A stretch of 64,000 bases of DNA from Saprospiraceae bacterium (GCA_016718205.1 JADKEB010000031.1:372001-436000); one strand, 5' to 3'. Positions 46,427 to 55,500 are shown, numbered from the stretch's first letter. The notes: generated by a model from the sequence alone, not told the origin. Numbers and translations are program-made.

Positions 46427-47293
46427 GTGAAGTTTCATTCATATGTATCTTATGGATCAGGAAATGGCTATATTAACATTTGCAAGAGTAGTTTAGGTTT
46501 TCAAAATGTTGTTTGGACCAAGAGTTTTATTCCTGTAACCGGTTTTAACACCGTTGATATGTCAACAGGAACAGGCGATTCATATAGTCTCAACGCTGGT
46601 GAATTATTTACACTAAGATTTAGGGCTGATGACTGGACTGTATACTATACTGATTTTGAACTAAATACTTATCCAGATGGAGTTTTACTAGACCCTACTG
46701 GCTATACTCTTCGTATTGATCAACTTTACACTTGCGACATTTTTTTTTGGGTCACAATGAATGGTGCACCATTATCCATTAAATTCAGTAAACATTTCGA
46801 TGCAAGAATTATAAGAAACCATGCTGAACTCACGTGGTCAAGCCTCGGTGAAATCAACAACGCAGGCTTCGAAATTGAGCGTTCTGCTGATGGTATCGAA
46901 TTTGTAAAAATAGGGTGGGTGAATGAACATGGAAACAGTAATGAAGAAATAGAATATACATTTGTCGACAAGGACCCTCTTCTTGGAAAAAATTACTACA
47001 GACTCAGGCAAGTAGATTATGACGGTAGGTTTGAGTACTCTAAGATAGTTTCTCTGCAGATGGAGGTAAATGATTTAAGCATTTTTCCTAATCCTGCCAG
47101 TGACTTGATACAAATATCAGGCGTAAAAGAAGACTTCATATACATCATTTCAGACATTAATGGACATATTATTAGGTATGGTATCACGACTGAAAAATCG
47201 TTAATGATATCTGATTTGTCTGAAGGTATTTACCTTTTGAAAATCCAACGTAATGGTAAAACTATATATCATAAGTTAATGAAAGTAAGGTGA
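46427..47293 (+). CDS. C-terminal part of a secreted protein with T9SS sorting domain
   Basis: 288 codons from a GTG that has no signal peptide after it, so this is the surviving 3' part of a larger gene (see 45890-46399). It contains a beta-rich domain (SLNAGELFTLRFRADDW), a fibronectin-like module (LTWSSLGEINNAGFEIERSADGIEFVKIGWV) and a type A T9SS sorting domain (LSIFPNPASDLIQISG, final IYLLKIQRNGKTIYHKLMKV). Without its export signal the product could not reach the T9SS. The frame upstream is open to a TAA at 46397, and the residues after that stop (ACEDGILTS) fit the normal lead into this domain. Confidence 0.65.
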   Translation: MKFHSYVSYGSGNGYINICKSSLGFQNVVWTKSFIPVTGFNTVDMSTGTGDSYSLNAGELFTLRFRADDWTVYYTDFELNTYPDGVLLDPTGYTLRIDQLYTCDIFFWVTMNGAPLSIKFSKHFDARIIRNHAELTWSSLGEINNAGFEIERSADGIEFVKIGWVNEHGNSNEEIEYTFVDKDPLLGKNYYRLRQVDYDGRFEYSKIVSLQMEVNDLSIFPNPASDLIQISGVKEDFIYIISDINGHIIRYGITTEKSLMISDLSEGIYLLKIQRNGKTIYHKLMKVR

Positions 47294-47663
47294 TTAGTGA
47301 AGTGTAAGGGTAAAAAATTTCATTTTTTAAACAAATGCTTAAATCATGAAACAGAAAACAATGATGGTGATTTTTTTTAATCCTGGTTTATGTCAGTTTA
47401 TTTGCATAAGACATGAGCACTTTTCACTCCCATCATCGTCGTTTACAACTGCGATCATATACATCTGGATTTTGCCATCAAATGCAGGCAGGGATTAAAT
47501 TAAAAAAACAAAATTTGACATATTAAGTCATTGGTTTGTAGTATAATGGATTTTTAAAATATTGAAAAATATTGTTTTTGAAACTCAAAATTTTATTAAA
47601 CCGATTTCTTATAGCTGAACAATTTACCTTACCTTTGCCTGCTTTTAAAAATGAATTAAAATT
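47294..47663. other. Gene-free region with ettA promoter
   Basis: No convincing gene. A 50-codon frame near 47346 lacks protein-like features. TACCTTTG at 47629-47636 fits the -7 consensus, 28 bp before the ettA ATG; no well-placed -33 TTG was seen. Confidence 0.4.
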
Positions 47664-49334
47664 ATGGCAGACAATAAAGTGATTTTTTCTATGGAAGGTG
47701 TTACGAAAACCTTTCCACCACAAAAGACAGTATTAAAAAATATATGGCTTTCCTTCTATTATGGAGCTAAAATAGGCGTCTTGGGTCTCAATGGTTCGGG
47801 CAAATCCAGTTTGCTCAAGATCATTGCCGGACTTGACAACAATTATCAGGGTAAAGTCACCTTTGACAAAGACTATAAGATAGGCTATCTGGAGCAGGAA
47901 CCACAACTCGATGATTCAAAAACGGTGAGGGAAATAGTAGGAGAGGGTGTTCAGCACATCATGGATACGATCAAAGCTTATGAAGATATCAACATTAAAC
48001 TATGTGAACCCCTCGATGATGACGAAATGATGAAAGCCATTGATGTTCAGGGAGAACTCATGGAAAAAATGGATCACTACGATGCCTGGAACATTGACCA
48101 TAAGCTGGAGACAGCCATGGAGTCACTTCGTTGTCCGGAAGGAGATGTAAAGATCAGCGTATGTTCTGGCGGGGAAAAATGCAGAGTAGCATTGTGCAGA
48201 CTGTTGCTTAGTCAGCCTGATATCTTGCTGCTTGATGAACCTACAAACCACCTTGATGCCGAGTCTGTACACTGGCTGGAACAATACCTTAAAAACTTCC
48301 CTGGAACAGTAATAGCAGTGACACACGACAGATATTTTTTGGATAATGTTGCTGGTTGGATACTTGAGTTGGATAGGGGAGAAGGGATACCTTGGGAAGG
48401 CAATTATTCATCATGGCTGGAACAGAAAGCCAAAAGATTAGCGCAGGAAGAAAAGACAGAATCAAAAAGACGCAGGACTTTAGAACGCGAATTGGAATGG
48501 GTCAGAATGGGAGCCAAAGGGCGACAGGCTAAAGGGAAAGCCCGTCTGAATGCGTATGATAAACTACAGAATGAAGAGGCTAAAGAAAAAGAAGCCAAGC
48601 TGGAGCTCTTCATACCACCGGGCGATCGCCTAGGGGACAAAGTGATCGATATCAATGGAGTCTCCAAAGCGTACGGGAATAGAGTATTGATAGATAATTT
48701 TACCACATCCATTCCCAAAAATGCCATAATAGGGATCATTGGACCAAATGGGGTAGGTAAGTCCACCCTTTTCCGCATGATCATGGGTGTGGAGAAGCCG
48801 GATAGTGGAACTATTACCATCGGCGATACGGTGCATCTCAGTTATGTGGATCAATCTCATGCAGACCTCAAGCCGGATCTGACTGTCATGGAAGCGGTAG
48901 GAAAAGGTCAGGAACTGATCATGGTAGGTAAAACGCAGGTAAATGTAAGGGCTTACCTTAGTAAGTTTAACGTTGCTGGATCTGATCAACAAAAAAAAGT
49001 GGGCGTTTTGTCAGGTGGAGAGCGCAATCGAGTACATCTGGCGATGACGCTCAAAGAAGGTGGAAACGTCTTACTTCTGGACGAACCAACCAACGATATT
49101 GACGTCAATACTTTGCGCGCACTCGAAGAAGCCATAGAAAATTTTGCTGGTTGTGTGCTGGTGATATCTCACGATAGATGGTTTATAGACAGGTTGGCGA
49201 CCCATATTCTTGCATTTGAAGATGATTCGCAGGTAGTATTTTTTGAAGGAAACTTTAGTGATTACGAAGCAGCCAAGATAGAGAGATTGGGCAATGTCCA
49301 ACCGAGAAGACCAAGGTTTAAGAGTTTGTTATAG
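47664..49334 (+). CDS. ettA: Energy-dependent translational throttle protein EttA (ABC-F)
   Basis: 556 aa, the EttA length. Two ABC domains: Walker A GVLGLNGSGKSSLLK and GIIGPNGVGKSTLFR, signatures CSGGEKCRVALC and LSGGERNRVHLA, and Walker B ILLLDEPTNHLDAESVHWLE and VLLLDEPTNDIDVNTL. The linker (about residues 250-310) has the charged ABC-F helix pair, and WEGNYSSWLEQKAKRLAQEEK follows the first domain. EttA binds the ribosomal E site and gates entry into elongation according to ADP/ATP. No membrane segments, as expected. Monocistronic. Confidence 0.95.
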   Translation: MADNKVIFSMEGVTKTFPPQKTVLKNIWLSFYYGAKIGVLGLNGSGKSSLLKIIAGLDNNYQGKVTFDKDYKIGYLEQEPQLDDSKTVREIVGEGVQHIMDTIKAYEDINIKLCEPLDDDEMMKAIDVQGELMEKMDHYDAWNIDHKLETAMESLRCPEGDVKISVCSGGEKCRVALCRLLLSQPDILLLDEPTNHLDAESVHWLEQYLKNFPGTVIAVTHDRYFLDNVAGWILELDRGEGIPWEGNYSSWLEQKAKRLAQEEKTESKRRRTLERELEWVRMGAKGRQAKGKARLNAYDKLQNEEAKEKEAKLELFIPPGDRLGDKVIDINGVSKAYGNRVLIDNFTTSIPKNAIIGIIGPNGVGKSTLFRMIMGVEKPDSGTITIGDTVHLSYVDQSHADLKPDLTVMEAVGKGQELIMVGKTQVNVRAYLSKFNVAGSDQQKKVGVLSGGERNRVHLAMTLKEGGNVLLLDEPTNDIDVNTLRALEEAIENFAGCVLVISHDRWFIDRLATHILAFEDDSQVVFFEGNFSDYEAAKIERLGNVQPRRPRFKSLL

Positions 49335-49356
49335 ATTGAAATTATTATATATTGAA

Positions 49357-49552
49357 ATGAAACAAACTGATTTAAATCAGATAATTAGTAAAAAAATTAA
49401 GGAAAGGAGAATTTCTAATACTAGTTGGACATGATTACTATCCGATTACTGGTTGGACAAGATTAGTAGATTTCTTTTGGCGTATAGTTATCACTTATCT
49501 TGGGTATCAACTCATTCAGGCATTTAGAAAGTATAGCAAGAAGACCAGTTAA
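49357..49552 (+). pseudogene. Remnant of a small membrane-protein gene
   Basis: A 24-codon start (MKQTDLNQIISKKIKERRIS...) ends in a stop at the word TTGGACATGATT. In another frame a protein-like tail follows: YPITGWTRLVDFFWRIVITY then LGYQLIQAFRKYSKKTS and stop at 49550-49552, with one membrane helix and a basic end. The two look like halves of one short membrane protein split by at least one frameshift. I do not recognise the family. The words TTGGACATGATT and TTGGACAAGATT occur 29 bp apart and may mark the rearrangement. Confidence 0.35.
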
Positions 49553-49826
49553 ACTTTATCTTTTCATCAATTATTTCAGATTTTTTCGTTCCAATACCTA
49601 TATAAAGCATCCACATCACAAAATGGATTGTGGAATGTGATGAAGACTAGCCTTCAAACAAGTGTCTTATGGCTGGTGTATATAGTCAAAAAAGACTTAT
49701 TGGAAATGGACATGATGAGTCGGTTTCATTTATTACTTCTATTCCTTTGAAATAGATTTTGATTGAATAGCAGTAACACAAAGGATTGAATAGGGTAACA
49801 CAAAGATGAATTGCATCTAATTGATT

Positions 49827-49872
49827 AAACAACCGTGCCGGTTGATAGGGTACATCAACGGCACGGTTTGTT
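49827..49872. terminator. Strong hairpin downstream of the DUF2202 operon
   Basis: The arms AAACAACCGTGCCG and CGGCACGGTTTGTTT pair around an inner TTGAT/ATCAA stem and a short loop. Read on the plus strand it is followed by a T run, and on the minus strand by a weaker one, so it may terminate in both directions. It lies 24 bp after the last gene of the leftward operon. Confidence 0.65.
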
Positions 49873-49895
49873 TTTTTCAAGTGAAATTCAGTGTA

Positions 49896-50495
49896 TTATT
49901 TACCGCAGTGTTCATGACTGCCACTCAATATGGTCTGGTACTCACCGTCTGTCAAAAATTGTGGCGTGTAACTACTGCCCAAAGTTTTCAATTGACCGGT
50001 AAATCCTCTTAAATGATTGCGGGAACCACAGGTGAGCAGCTCATATACCTGAATTATGTCAGCTTTTGTAGTATTTTTATAAAATGATTGTATGTCGCTG
50101 ATATCCAGATCTTCTATAGTTGCACCTGCTTCAAGAGCATCCTTCAAAGAAATGTTCACTTTTGTTATCAACTGATGGTATAAGGTTTGTAGCTGAAAAT
50201 CTGCAAATTCGCCTTCCTGCAACCCTGAAGCAGGGTCCACAATTTTGTATTTGGTTAGCAAGTCTGTCATATTAGTGATGTGGGTCTGTTCACTATTGGA
50301 AATATTGTTAAAAATAGTGATTCCATACTTTTTAAAAGCATATACATAAACATCGTGAGCTAGTTTTTCTTCCTGACGTAAAAAGATGAGGTCTGATTTT
50401 TCCTGATCGGTCAGTTTACTTACTATCTGATCATCTTTGGTACAGGAAATCAATGCCAACAAGGCAATGACGCCTGTATATATTAACTTGTTCAT
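49896..50495 (-). CDS. DUF2202 ferritin-like lipoprotein (second paralogue)
   Basis: 199 aa lipoprotein (YTGVIALLALISC). DUF2202 helical bundle: LIFLRQEEKLAHDVYVYAFKKYG, ISNSEQTHITNMTDLLTKY, LKDALEAGATIEDLDISDI and VYELLTCGSRNHLRGF. The repeated acidic and His residues (EEK, EQTH) are arranged like the di-metal site of ferritin-like proteins, so an iron or peroxide function is possible. It is the last gene of the sigma-factor operon, 38 bp after its paralogue. Confidence 0.82.
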   Translation of the reverse strand: MNKLIYTGVIALLALISCTKDDQIVSKLTDQEKSDLIFLRQEEKLAHDVYVYAFKKYGITIFNNISNSEQTHITNMTDLLTKYKIVDPASGLQEGEFADFQLQTLYHQLITKVNISLKDALEAGATIEDLDISDIQSFYKNTTKADIIQVYELLTCGSRNHLRGFTGQLKTLGSSYTPQFLTDGEYQTILSGSHEHCGK

Positions 50496-50533
50496 ATTAC
50501 CTAAATTTTTTAAATGAAAAGGACTCTCATTGA

Positions 50534-51325
50534 TTATTTACAACAGCCTTTTCTGTTTGCTATTGAACCATTGCAAAAGGCCATACCCTGACCGGAGTTT
50601 TTTCCAACACTTCCTGCGCACGCTTTTGCCCCATTTCCACCGGCACACGCTTTACCACCATTTCCGACACAACCTTTGGTGGAAGCACCTTCAAAACCAA
50701 TGGCTTTATTATCGACACAGGTTTCGTGGTCACCTTTGATGATGGCTTCAAATCTCTCCTGAGTTATATATGTAGGTTTATAAATGATATTATTTCTTCT
50801 CAATTGTTTATCAAAGGCTCGCATGTGATTTCTCGAACCCAAATTGAGGGTTTCATAAACATCTTTTAAATCAGCATTTTGTGTTGCAGTGATAAGTTTG
50901 TCCAAATCAGCAATATCAATGTCTTCTATCAAGGCACCTACTTCAAATGCATCAACTAAAGAAATTTTTCCTTTGGTAATCAACTTATTATACAGTTTTT
51001 GGAGCGTTTCGTTTTTGTATTTTCCAATTTCCGCGACATAAGGATCATTCAGTCCATATTTGGTTATCAATCCTTTTACCAATTCTCCGTGATAGGCTTC
51101 ACTTTGCTTTATATTGTTAAAAACCTTGTGATTCCACTTAGCAAACATGGCAGTATATACTTCATGAGTCAGTTTTTCTTCCTCACGCATCAGTAGCAAT
51201 CCGTCCTTTTCAGAATCAGTTAGTGTAATTTTGGTATTCGGAGCAAATCCGGTAACCAAAACAAATAATGTCAGAGTAAATAATATAAATGAATGTCTCA
51301 TCGTAATGGTATTTTTTGTGATCAT
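50534..51325 (-). CDS. DUF2202 ferritin-like protein with Cys-Gly-rich tail
   Basis: 263 aa. MRHSFILFTLTLFVLVTGFA (start at codon 9 or at the first Met) is a signal peptide. Residues about 35-195 are the DUF2202 bundle: LLLMREEEKLTHEVYTAMFAKWNH, IKQSEAYHGELVKGLITKYG, VDAFEVGALIEDIDIADLDK, YETLNLGSRNHMRAF. The last 50 residues are an unusual low-complexity tail (CVGNGGKACAGGNGAKACAG, ending GCCK) with seven Cys. Such a tail could bind soft metals or anchor the protein. It is 73 bp downstream of the membrane protein gene in the same operon. Confidence 0.83.
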   Translation of the reverse strand: MITKNTITMRHSFILFTLTLFVLVTGFAPNTKITLTDSEKDGLLLMREEEKLTHEVYTAMFAKWNHKVFNNIKQSEAYHGELVKGLITKYGLNDPYVAEIGKYKNETLQKLYNKLITKGKISLVDAFEVGALIEDIDIADLDKLITATQNADLKDVYETLNLGSRNHMRAFDKQLRRNNIIYKPTYITQERFEAIIKGDHETCVDNKAIGFEGASTKGCVGNGGKACAGGNGAKACAGSVGKNSGQGMAFCNGSIANRKGCCK

Positions 51326-51397
51326 GAATCAATATTGATTCTTTTATATTACGCAGTACCTTACATTTTCTTTCACTTTTTCAAAAAAAAATAACAA

Positions 51398-52117
51398 TTA
51401 TTGTACAGTATCATCCTTACACTTACCAGGTGCTCCGCCCCAAGGTCTGATTTTTTCTGCTATGAATACTTTATCATTTACTTTTTTACCATTGATTTTC
51501 ACCTGTACACCTGACTGAATATCAAGCACCGGGGCTATGAAAGCATCAGTCGTTTGAATGGTCCAAAGTTGATTTTTCCAATCTTTTAAAGTAAAAGAGT
51601 TTTCTTCTGTATCTGTAATTTCACCTGATAAAGTGCCCAAATCTGGCTGACTCCAAATAGTTGATTTCTTCTCAAGAAGGCTTTCGTAAGACTCTATATT
51701 GGTTTCAAATTTTTGTTCCAACCACCGCGCACCACCTGTGATAAAAAACAAGGTGCCCAGTGCCATACTGATACCTGTGCTCAGACCGATCCATCTGCTG
51801 AATGAATATTTGTAAGCTCTGCCGGTCTGCATGATGCTCGCAATGGAAGCACCAATAAAAAATATCAATAATCCCAGCCATAATATAGGGGCCAACACCA
51901 AAATCGCTTCCATTCCAGAATGCCTGAAGTGCTGGATCATATCAAATCCATTGACTGATATGGCAAAAAGTATGATCGATAATGATAAACTGCCAACAAG
52001 AATAAATGTAATGTATGCCAGCCATTTAATCCATTCCTTAGATGTAAATATCCAACGGGGCTGAGGCCGGATGTTGTCATGCTGAAGTTTTTCCAGGATT
52101 TTTTGTGCGTTGTTCAT
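51398..52117 (-). CDS. Membrane protein after the ECF sigma gene, possible anti-sigma factor
   Basis: About 239 aa from the ATG at 52117 (MNNAQKILEKLQHDNIRPQPRW); an upstream ATG at 52147 would overlap the sigma gene. There are three or four membrane helices at about residues 35-165, then a periplasmic-looking domain (GTLSGEITDTEENSFTLKDWKNQLWTI) with a beta-sheet character like DUF5666/OB-type modules. The short N-terminal cytoplasmic stretch and position directly after an ECF sigma factor (7 bp) suggest it controls that sigma factor. No zinc anti-sigma motif (HxxxCxxC) is visible, so this is context-based inference. Confidence 0.6.
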   Translation of the reverse strand: MNNAQKILEKLQHDNIRPQPRWIFTSKEWIKWLAYITFILVGSLSLSIILFAISVNGFDMIQHFRHSGMEAILVLAPILWLGLLIFFIGASIASIMQTGRAYKYSFSRWIGLSTGISMALGTLFFITGGARWLEQKFETNIESYESLLEKKSTIWSQPDLGTLSGEITDTEENSFTLKDWKNQLWTIQTTDAFIAPVLDIQSGVQVKINGKKVNDKVFIAEKIRPWGGAPGKCKDDTVQ

Positions 52118-52124
52118 ATTCGTA

Positions 52125-52721
52125 TTATTTAAATATGGAGTTATCAAATTTACCGGATGCCAGTTCTCTAAATGACTTTTTGGCCCTGTTGATTCTGGTA
52201 GCTACAGTACCTTCGGGTATTTTTAAGATGTCAGAAATCTCTTCATAGCTTTTGTCTTCCAGGAATTTAAGGACAAGTACTTCCCGATATTCTAATTTGA
52301 GCAAAGGCAAGATATCTTCTATGAGCCTGGACACTGAATCCACATCATCATGATTGATGTTTTCAGCTGAAAGTGAGTTCATGATTCGGTCGTCATCAAT
52401 GCTTACAACCTTATCTTTGGAGTAAGATGTTTTTTTGCGCCAAAAGCTGATGGTTTCGTTGTGTACGATCCTGAAAATCCAACTTTCTAATGTCAATCTA
52501 GGGTCATAACCATGAAGATTTTTCCATATTTTGATGAAAGCTTCCTGTAGGATATCTTCGGCTTCATCATGATTACTTTGGGATATTTTTTTGATATAGT
52601 TCAGTAGACGGACTTCATATTTTAACACCAGGCAAGCAAAATACTCCAAATCTGTCAACGACATTTGGATGATCTCTTGATCGGTCAGACCATGGCAGCG
52701 TTCTGTTTTGAAGTTTGACAT
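52125..52721 (-). CDS. ECF-type RNA polymerase sigma factor
   Basis: 198 aa. Region 2: LLNYIKKISQSNHDEAEDILQEAFIKIWKNLHG and WIFRIVHNETISFWRKK (-10 recognition). Region 4: LKLEYREVLVLKFLEDKSYEEISDILKIPEGTVATRINRAKK (helix-turn-helix for the -35 element). It has the length of an ECF factor without extra domains. It is the first gene of a four-gene leftward operon with a membrane protein and two DUF2202 proteins, so it probably controls a response involving those proteins and its own promoter. Confidence 0.92.
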   Translation of the reverse strand: MSNFKTERCHGLTDQEIIQMSLTDLEYFACLVLKYEVRLLNYIKKISQSNHDEAEDILQEAFIKIWKNLHGYDPRLTLESWIFRIVHNETISFWRKKTSYSKDKVVSIDDDRIMNSLSAENINHDDVDSVSRLIEDILPLLKLEYREVLVLKFLEDKSYEEISDILKIPEGTVATRINRAKKSFRELASGKFDNSIFK

Positions 52722-53094
52722 TTACTTATTATGCACATCTGTTTGGATGTATATACGCGACAAGTTAAACTAAATTTCAAAATTTTAGAGAAAAATGTAC
52801 TTAGAGAAGATGAACTGATCAACAAAGTCTCACCATGGATATATTGTTATTTTTTTCAACATTCAAAGAGACAGCGCATTTTATTTTTACATCCTTTTGC
52901 CTCTGCAGTAAAACTTAACCTATCTGATCTGAATGTAAGGAAAAATTCCAAGAGATATTCATATAGTAGTTCCATGATTTTGTCAACATCATTTCCATAT
53001 AAGAAATTATAGTCAGTACTTCCATTTATTTCGGATGATCATAGGAGATAAAAAAGAAATTTAACAATAAAACAATCAAAATGATATATCAGAA

Positions 53095-53285
53095 TTAGAG
53101 TATGTTTAAATATTTTCTTAGTTGTAAATCAAGAGATTATGGTTCTGGCGATAAAATAATCAACGCATTTAGCCTACCTGACAACTATATCATAGGCGGG
53201 CAGGTGAACTAAATAAGGCGATTATTTTGAAGTCAGGTTCATGATACATTGATTTTAAGCCAATAAAAATTTAAACATACTCTTA
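53095..53285. repeat. MITE-like element, family B, copy 1
   Basis: 191-bp element with terminal inverted repeats TTAGAGTATGTTTAA and TTAAACATACTCTTA (14 of 15 matching). The interior differs from the other two copies, holding GGCGATAAAATAATC facing a GGCGATTATTTTG-like segment and a GGCGGGCAGGTG hairpin. It shares only its ends with 56144-56247 and 58789-58973, as MITEs driven by one transposase often do. Confidence 0.7.
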
Positions 53286-53310
53286 GGTGAAGGGCATCAA
53301 CTTAGGGACT

Positions 53311-53347
53311 AAAAAAAATGCCGCTTGTAAATGAACACAAACGGCAT
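53311..53347 (-). terminator. Rho-independent terminator of the 600-aa repeat protein gene
   Basis: On the minus strand ATGCCGTTTGT pairs with ACAAGCGGCAT and is followed by eight T residues. It lies 39 bp downstream of the stop at 53386. Confidence 0.88.
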
Positions 53348-53385
53348 CTTGTAAGATTTTAACTAAAAATTTCTTTTTGCAGAAA

Positions 53386-55188
53386 TTATTTTACTCCTAA
53401 TGACTTAAGAGTTTCAAAATCAAGATTTCCAACAGGAAGATTATTATCTTTTTGATATTTTCTCAAAGCAGCTTTAGTATCTACTCCAATGATATTATCT
53501 TCACCAGCAGGTCCGATGTCATAACCTTTTTCTTTCAATGCTCTTTGTACTCTTCTGATTAAATCAGTTGTTACATCTGTATCACAAACGATTTCTCTCC
53601 ATTCTGAAAAACCACCTGCTTTTACAAGTTTTCTTTTGGTTATGGTAGTATATTCAGCAGCACTTTCAATTTTGCTTACTGAAGCAGGTGCAGCAAGTTT
53701 TCTCATGGTTACAGTTTCATATGTACTTGCACTACTTGCAGCTACAGGTGTGGCAACTGCGTCAGATACTAATTTTTCATATGTTCTTGTACCATATTGA
53801 GCTGCAGATGCTACTGAAGAAGTAGTAGCAGGACTCTCCAATTTTTCATATTTTACAGTTACATATTGAGCTGGCACATCTGTAGAAATTGCTGATCCGC
53901 TTGTATATTTTTTATAAGATCTTGTCTCATATTTTGCAGGTACATTTACTACTTCAGTTGTTGCAGGACTGATCAATTTCTGATAAGATCTTTTGCCCAT
54001 TTTTGCAGGAACTGAAACTTTAGAAGTAGTAGCAGGACTCACTAATTTTTGATATGATCTTGTCTCATATTTTGCAGGAACGCTTACTGTTGTGGTAGTA
54101 GCAGCACTAACTAATTTCTGATAAGATCTTGACTCATATTTAGCAGGAACTGTCACACTTGTAGTTGATGCAGGTGTTTTTGTCTTTTCGTATGTTCTTT
54201 TTGTATATTGTGCAGGTACTTCGATAGTTTTTATACAATCATCCCCGCTAGCTTCATAACCGGCAGCACAACCTTTTGCAATTTTTTTTGTGATGGTGGT
54301 ATAACTTGCTGGTATTTCGACCAAACACCAAACCATACAGTCGTCTGGATTGGCAGATAGACAATTTTTATCTGCTCTTTTTTTCTCCCATTTAGTACTT
54401 GCTGGAGCTGTTTCTACTCTTTCAGTTGTAGTCTCAAATTGCATAGCTACTTTTTCGATTCTTGTGTATGCATCAGCAATTTTAATCTCTTCAGTTACAG
54501 TTTCATAAGTTGCAGGTACAGTTGTCAATGTAGTGTAAGCATCTTTTACAAGGACTTGTTCAGTCACTGTTTCGTATTTGGCAGGAACAACACTTAGAGT
54601 AGTGTAGGCATCTCTGACCAAAACCTGTTCAGTCATAGTTTCATATTTTGCCGGAACTACAGTAACTGTTTCATATGCATTTTCCAGCACTACTTCTTCA
54701 GTTACTGTTTCAAATCTGGCAGGAATCACCTTAATCTCGGTGTAAGCATCTTTTACCATGACTTGTTCTGTCACAGTTTCTGCTTTCGCAGCAGCAACGC
54801 TCAACGTGGTACCGGCTTCTTTTGAAACTAATTGTTGTGTAGTGGATGTAAATTTAGCTGGAACAACCGTCAAAGCACTACTTGCCTCTCTGGTTAGAAC
54901 TTGTTGACTTACTTTTTCGAATTTTGCTCCTGACACAGAAACAGAACCGGCTGCTTCTCTTTTAAGAAGTCTTTCTGTCATTGTCTCGATTTTGGCTCCT
55001 GTGATCTCAGCTCTGCTGCTGGCCGCTCTGGTCATGATTTTTTCAGTAACTGTTTCATACTGATCGGAAATCTCACATTTTGCATAACACTTTCCCGGTA
55101 CTGAAGGCATACCAGCTTCAGGCTGTGCCGATAGACCAAGAACAAAAAATGTAAAAACTCCAAGAAATAAAGTTTTAATGGTTCTCAT
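53386..55188 (-). CDS. 600-aa tandem-repeat protein with C-terminal peptidoglycan-binding domain
   Basis: Signal peptide MRTIKTLFLGVFTFFVLGLSAQ, then GKCYAKCEIS. Residues about 42-271 are ten tandem 23-residue repeats (consensus PAKYETVTEQVLVKDAYTTL plus two or three residues). A Cys-rich insert follows (NCLSANPDDCMVWCLVEIP, GCAAGYEASGDDCIK). Then come about nine related repeats of a second type (PAKYETRSYQKLVSPATTS...), and the protein ends with a PG_binding_1 domain (LIRRVQRALKEKGYDIGPAG...ALRKYQKDNNL) at about residues 540-600. The repeats look like beta-hairpins of a fibrous shaft tied to murein. No named family known to me for the repeats. Monocistronic with its own terminator, which suggests high expression. 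Confidence 0.75.
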   Translation of the reverse strand: MRTIKTLFLGVFTFFVLGLSAQPEAGMPSVPGKCYAKCEISDQYETVTEKIMTRAASSRAEITGAKIETMTERLLKREAAGSVSVSGAKFEKVSQQVLTREASSALTVVPAKFTSTTQQLVSKEAGTTLSVAAAKAETVTEQVMVKDAYTEIKVIPARFETVTEEVVLENAYETVTVVPAKYETMTEQVLVRDAYTTLSVVPAKYETVTEQVLVKDAYTTLTTVPATYETVTEEIKIADAYTRIEKVAMQFETTTERVETAPASTKWEKKRADKNCLSANPDDCMVWCLVEIPASYTTITKKIAKGCAAGYEASGDDCIKTIEVPAQYTKRTYEKTKTPASTTSVTVPAKYESRSYQKLVSAATTTTVSVPAKYETRSYQKLVSPATTSKVSVPAKMGKRSYQKLISPATTEVVNVPAKYETRSYKKYTSGSAISTDVPAQYVTVKYEKLESPATTSSVASAAQYGTRTYEKLVSDAVATPVAASSASTYETVTMRKLAAPASVSKIESAAEYTTITKRKLVKAGGFSEWREIVCDTDVTTDLIRRVQRALKEKGYDIGPAGEDNIIGVDTKAALRKYQKDNNLPVGNLDFETLKSLGVK

Positions 55189-55500
55189 AATGTAAATGTT
55201 TAGTTATTAAATTAAAAAATATATACTTAATATTAAGTTTGCACATCAATTATTATACTTCATTTCCTTTAAGGAAGGAATTAGAAATTATATCTACCAA
55301 TACTATATCATTAATGGGGTAATATTGATATAGACAAATAATATGCTAATATGTCACAAAAATACTACAAATATATATTTATAGTAGGAAAATTTCACTA
55401 TTTTTACTTATTCACTTATTATTATGAAATCATAAAATGAAATTATCTCTAAAATTCATTTTTTATGAGAAATACAAAACTTGGAATTTAGATGGAATTC
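55189..55500. other. AT-rich intergenic region, probable promoter of the repeat protein gene
   Basis: No gene. On the minus strand two overlapping -7-like words are seen: TATTTTTG (55364-55357) and TATATTTG (55375-55368), which would give a leader of roughly 160 nt. A small hairpin TTCCTTTAAGGAA lies near 55263-55275. The rest is AT-rich and unremarkable. Confidence 0.3.

Larger units (their letters stand above)
52722..53385. other. Gene-free region containing a family B element
   Basis: The stretch from 52722 to 53094 holds a 93-codon plus-strand frame with biased Lys/Ser/Phe content and no recognised motif, which I reject. It presumably contains the promoter of the sigma operon. 53095-53285 is a repeat and 53311-53347 a terminator (listed separately). 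Confidence 0.4.

Noticed and set aside
52731..53012. 93-codon plus-strand open frame upstream of the sigma operon
   Set aside because: Composition and lack of motifs suggest chance; it faces away from the sigma gene and probably covers its promoter.
53386..55188. Tandem repeats read as a CRISPR or satellite array
   Set aside because: The repeats are protein-level, in one open frame with signal peptide and murein-binding domain, and vary in DNA sequence.
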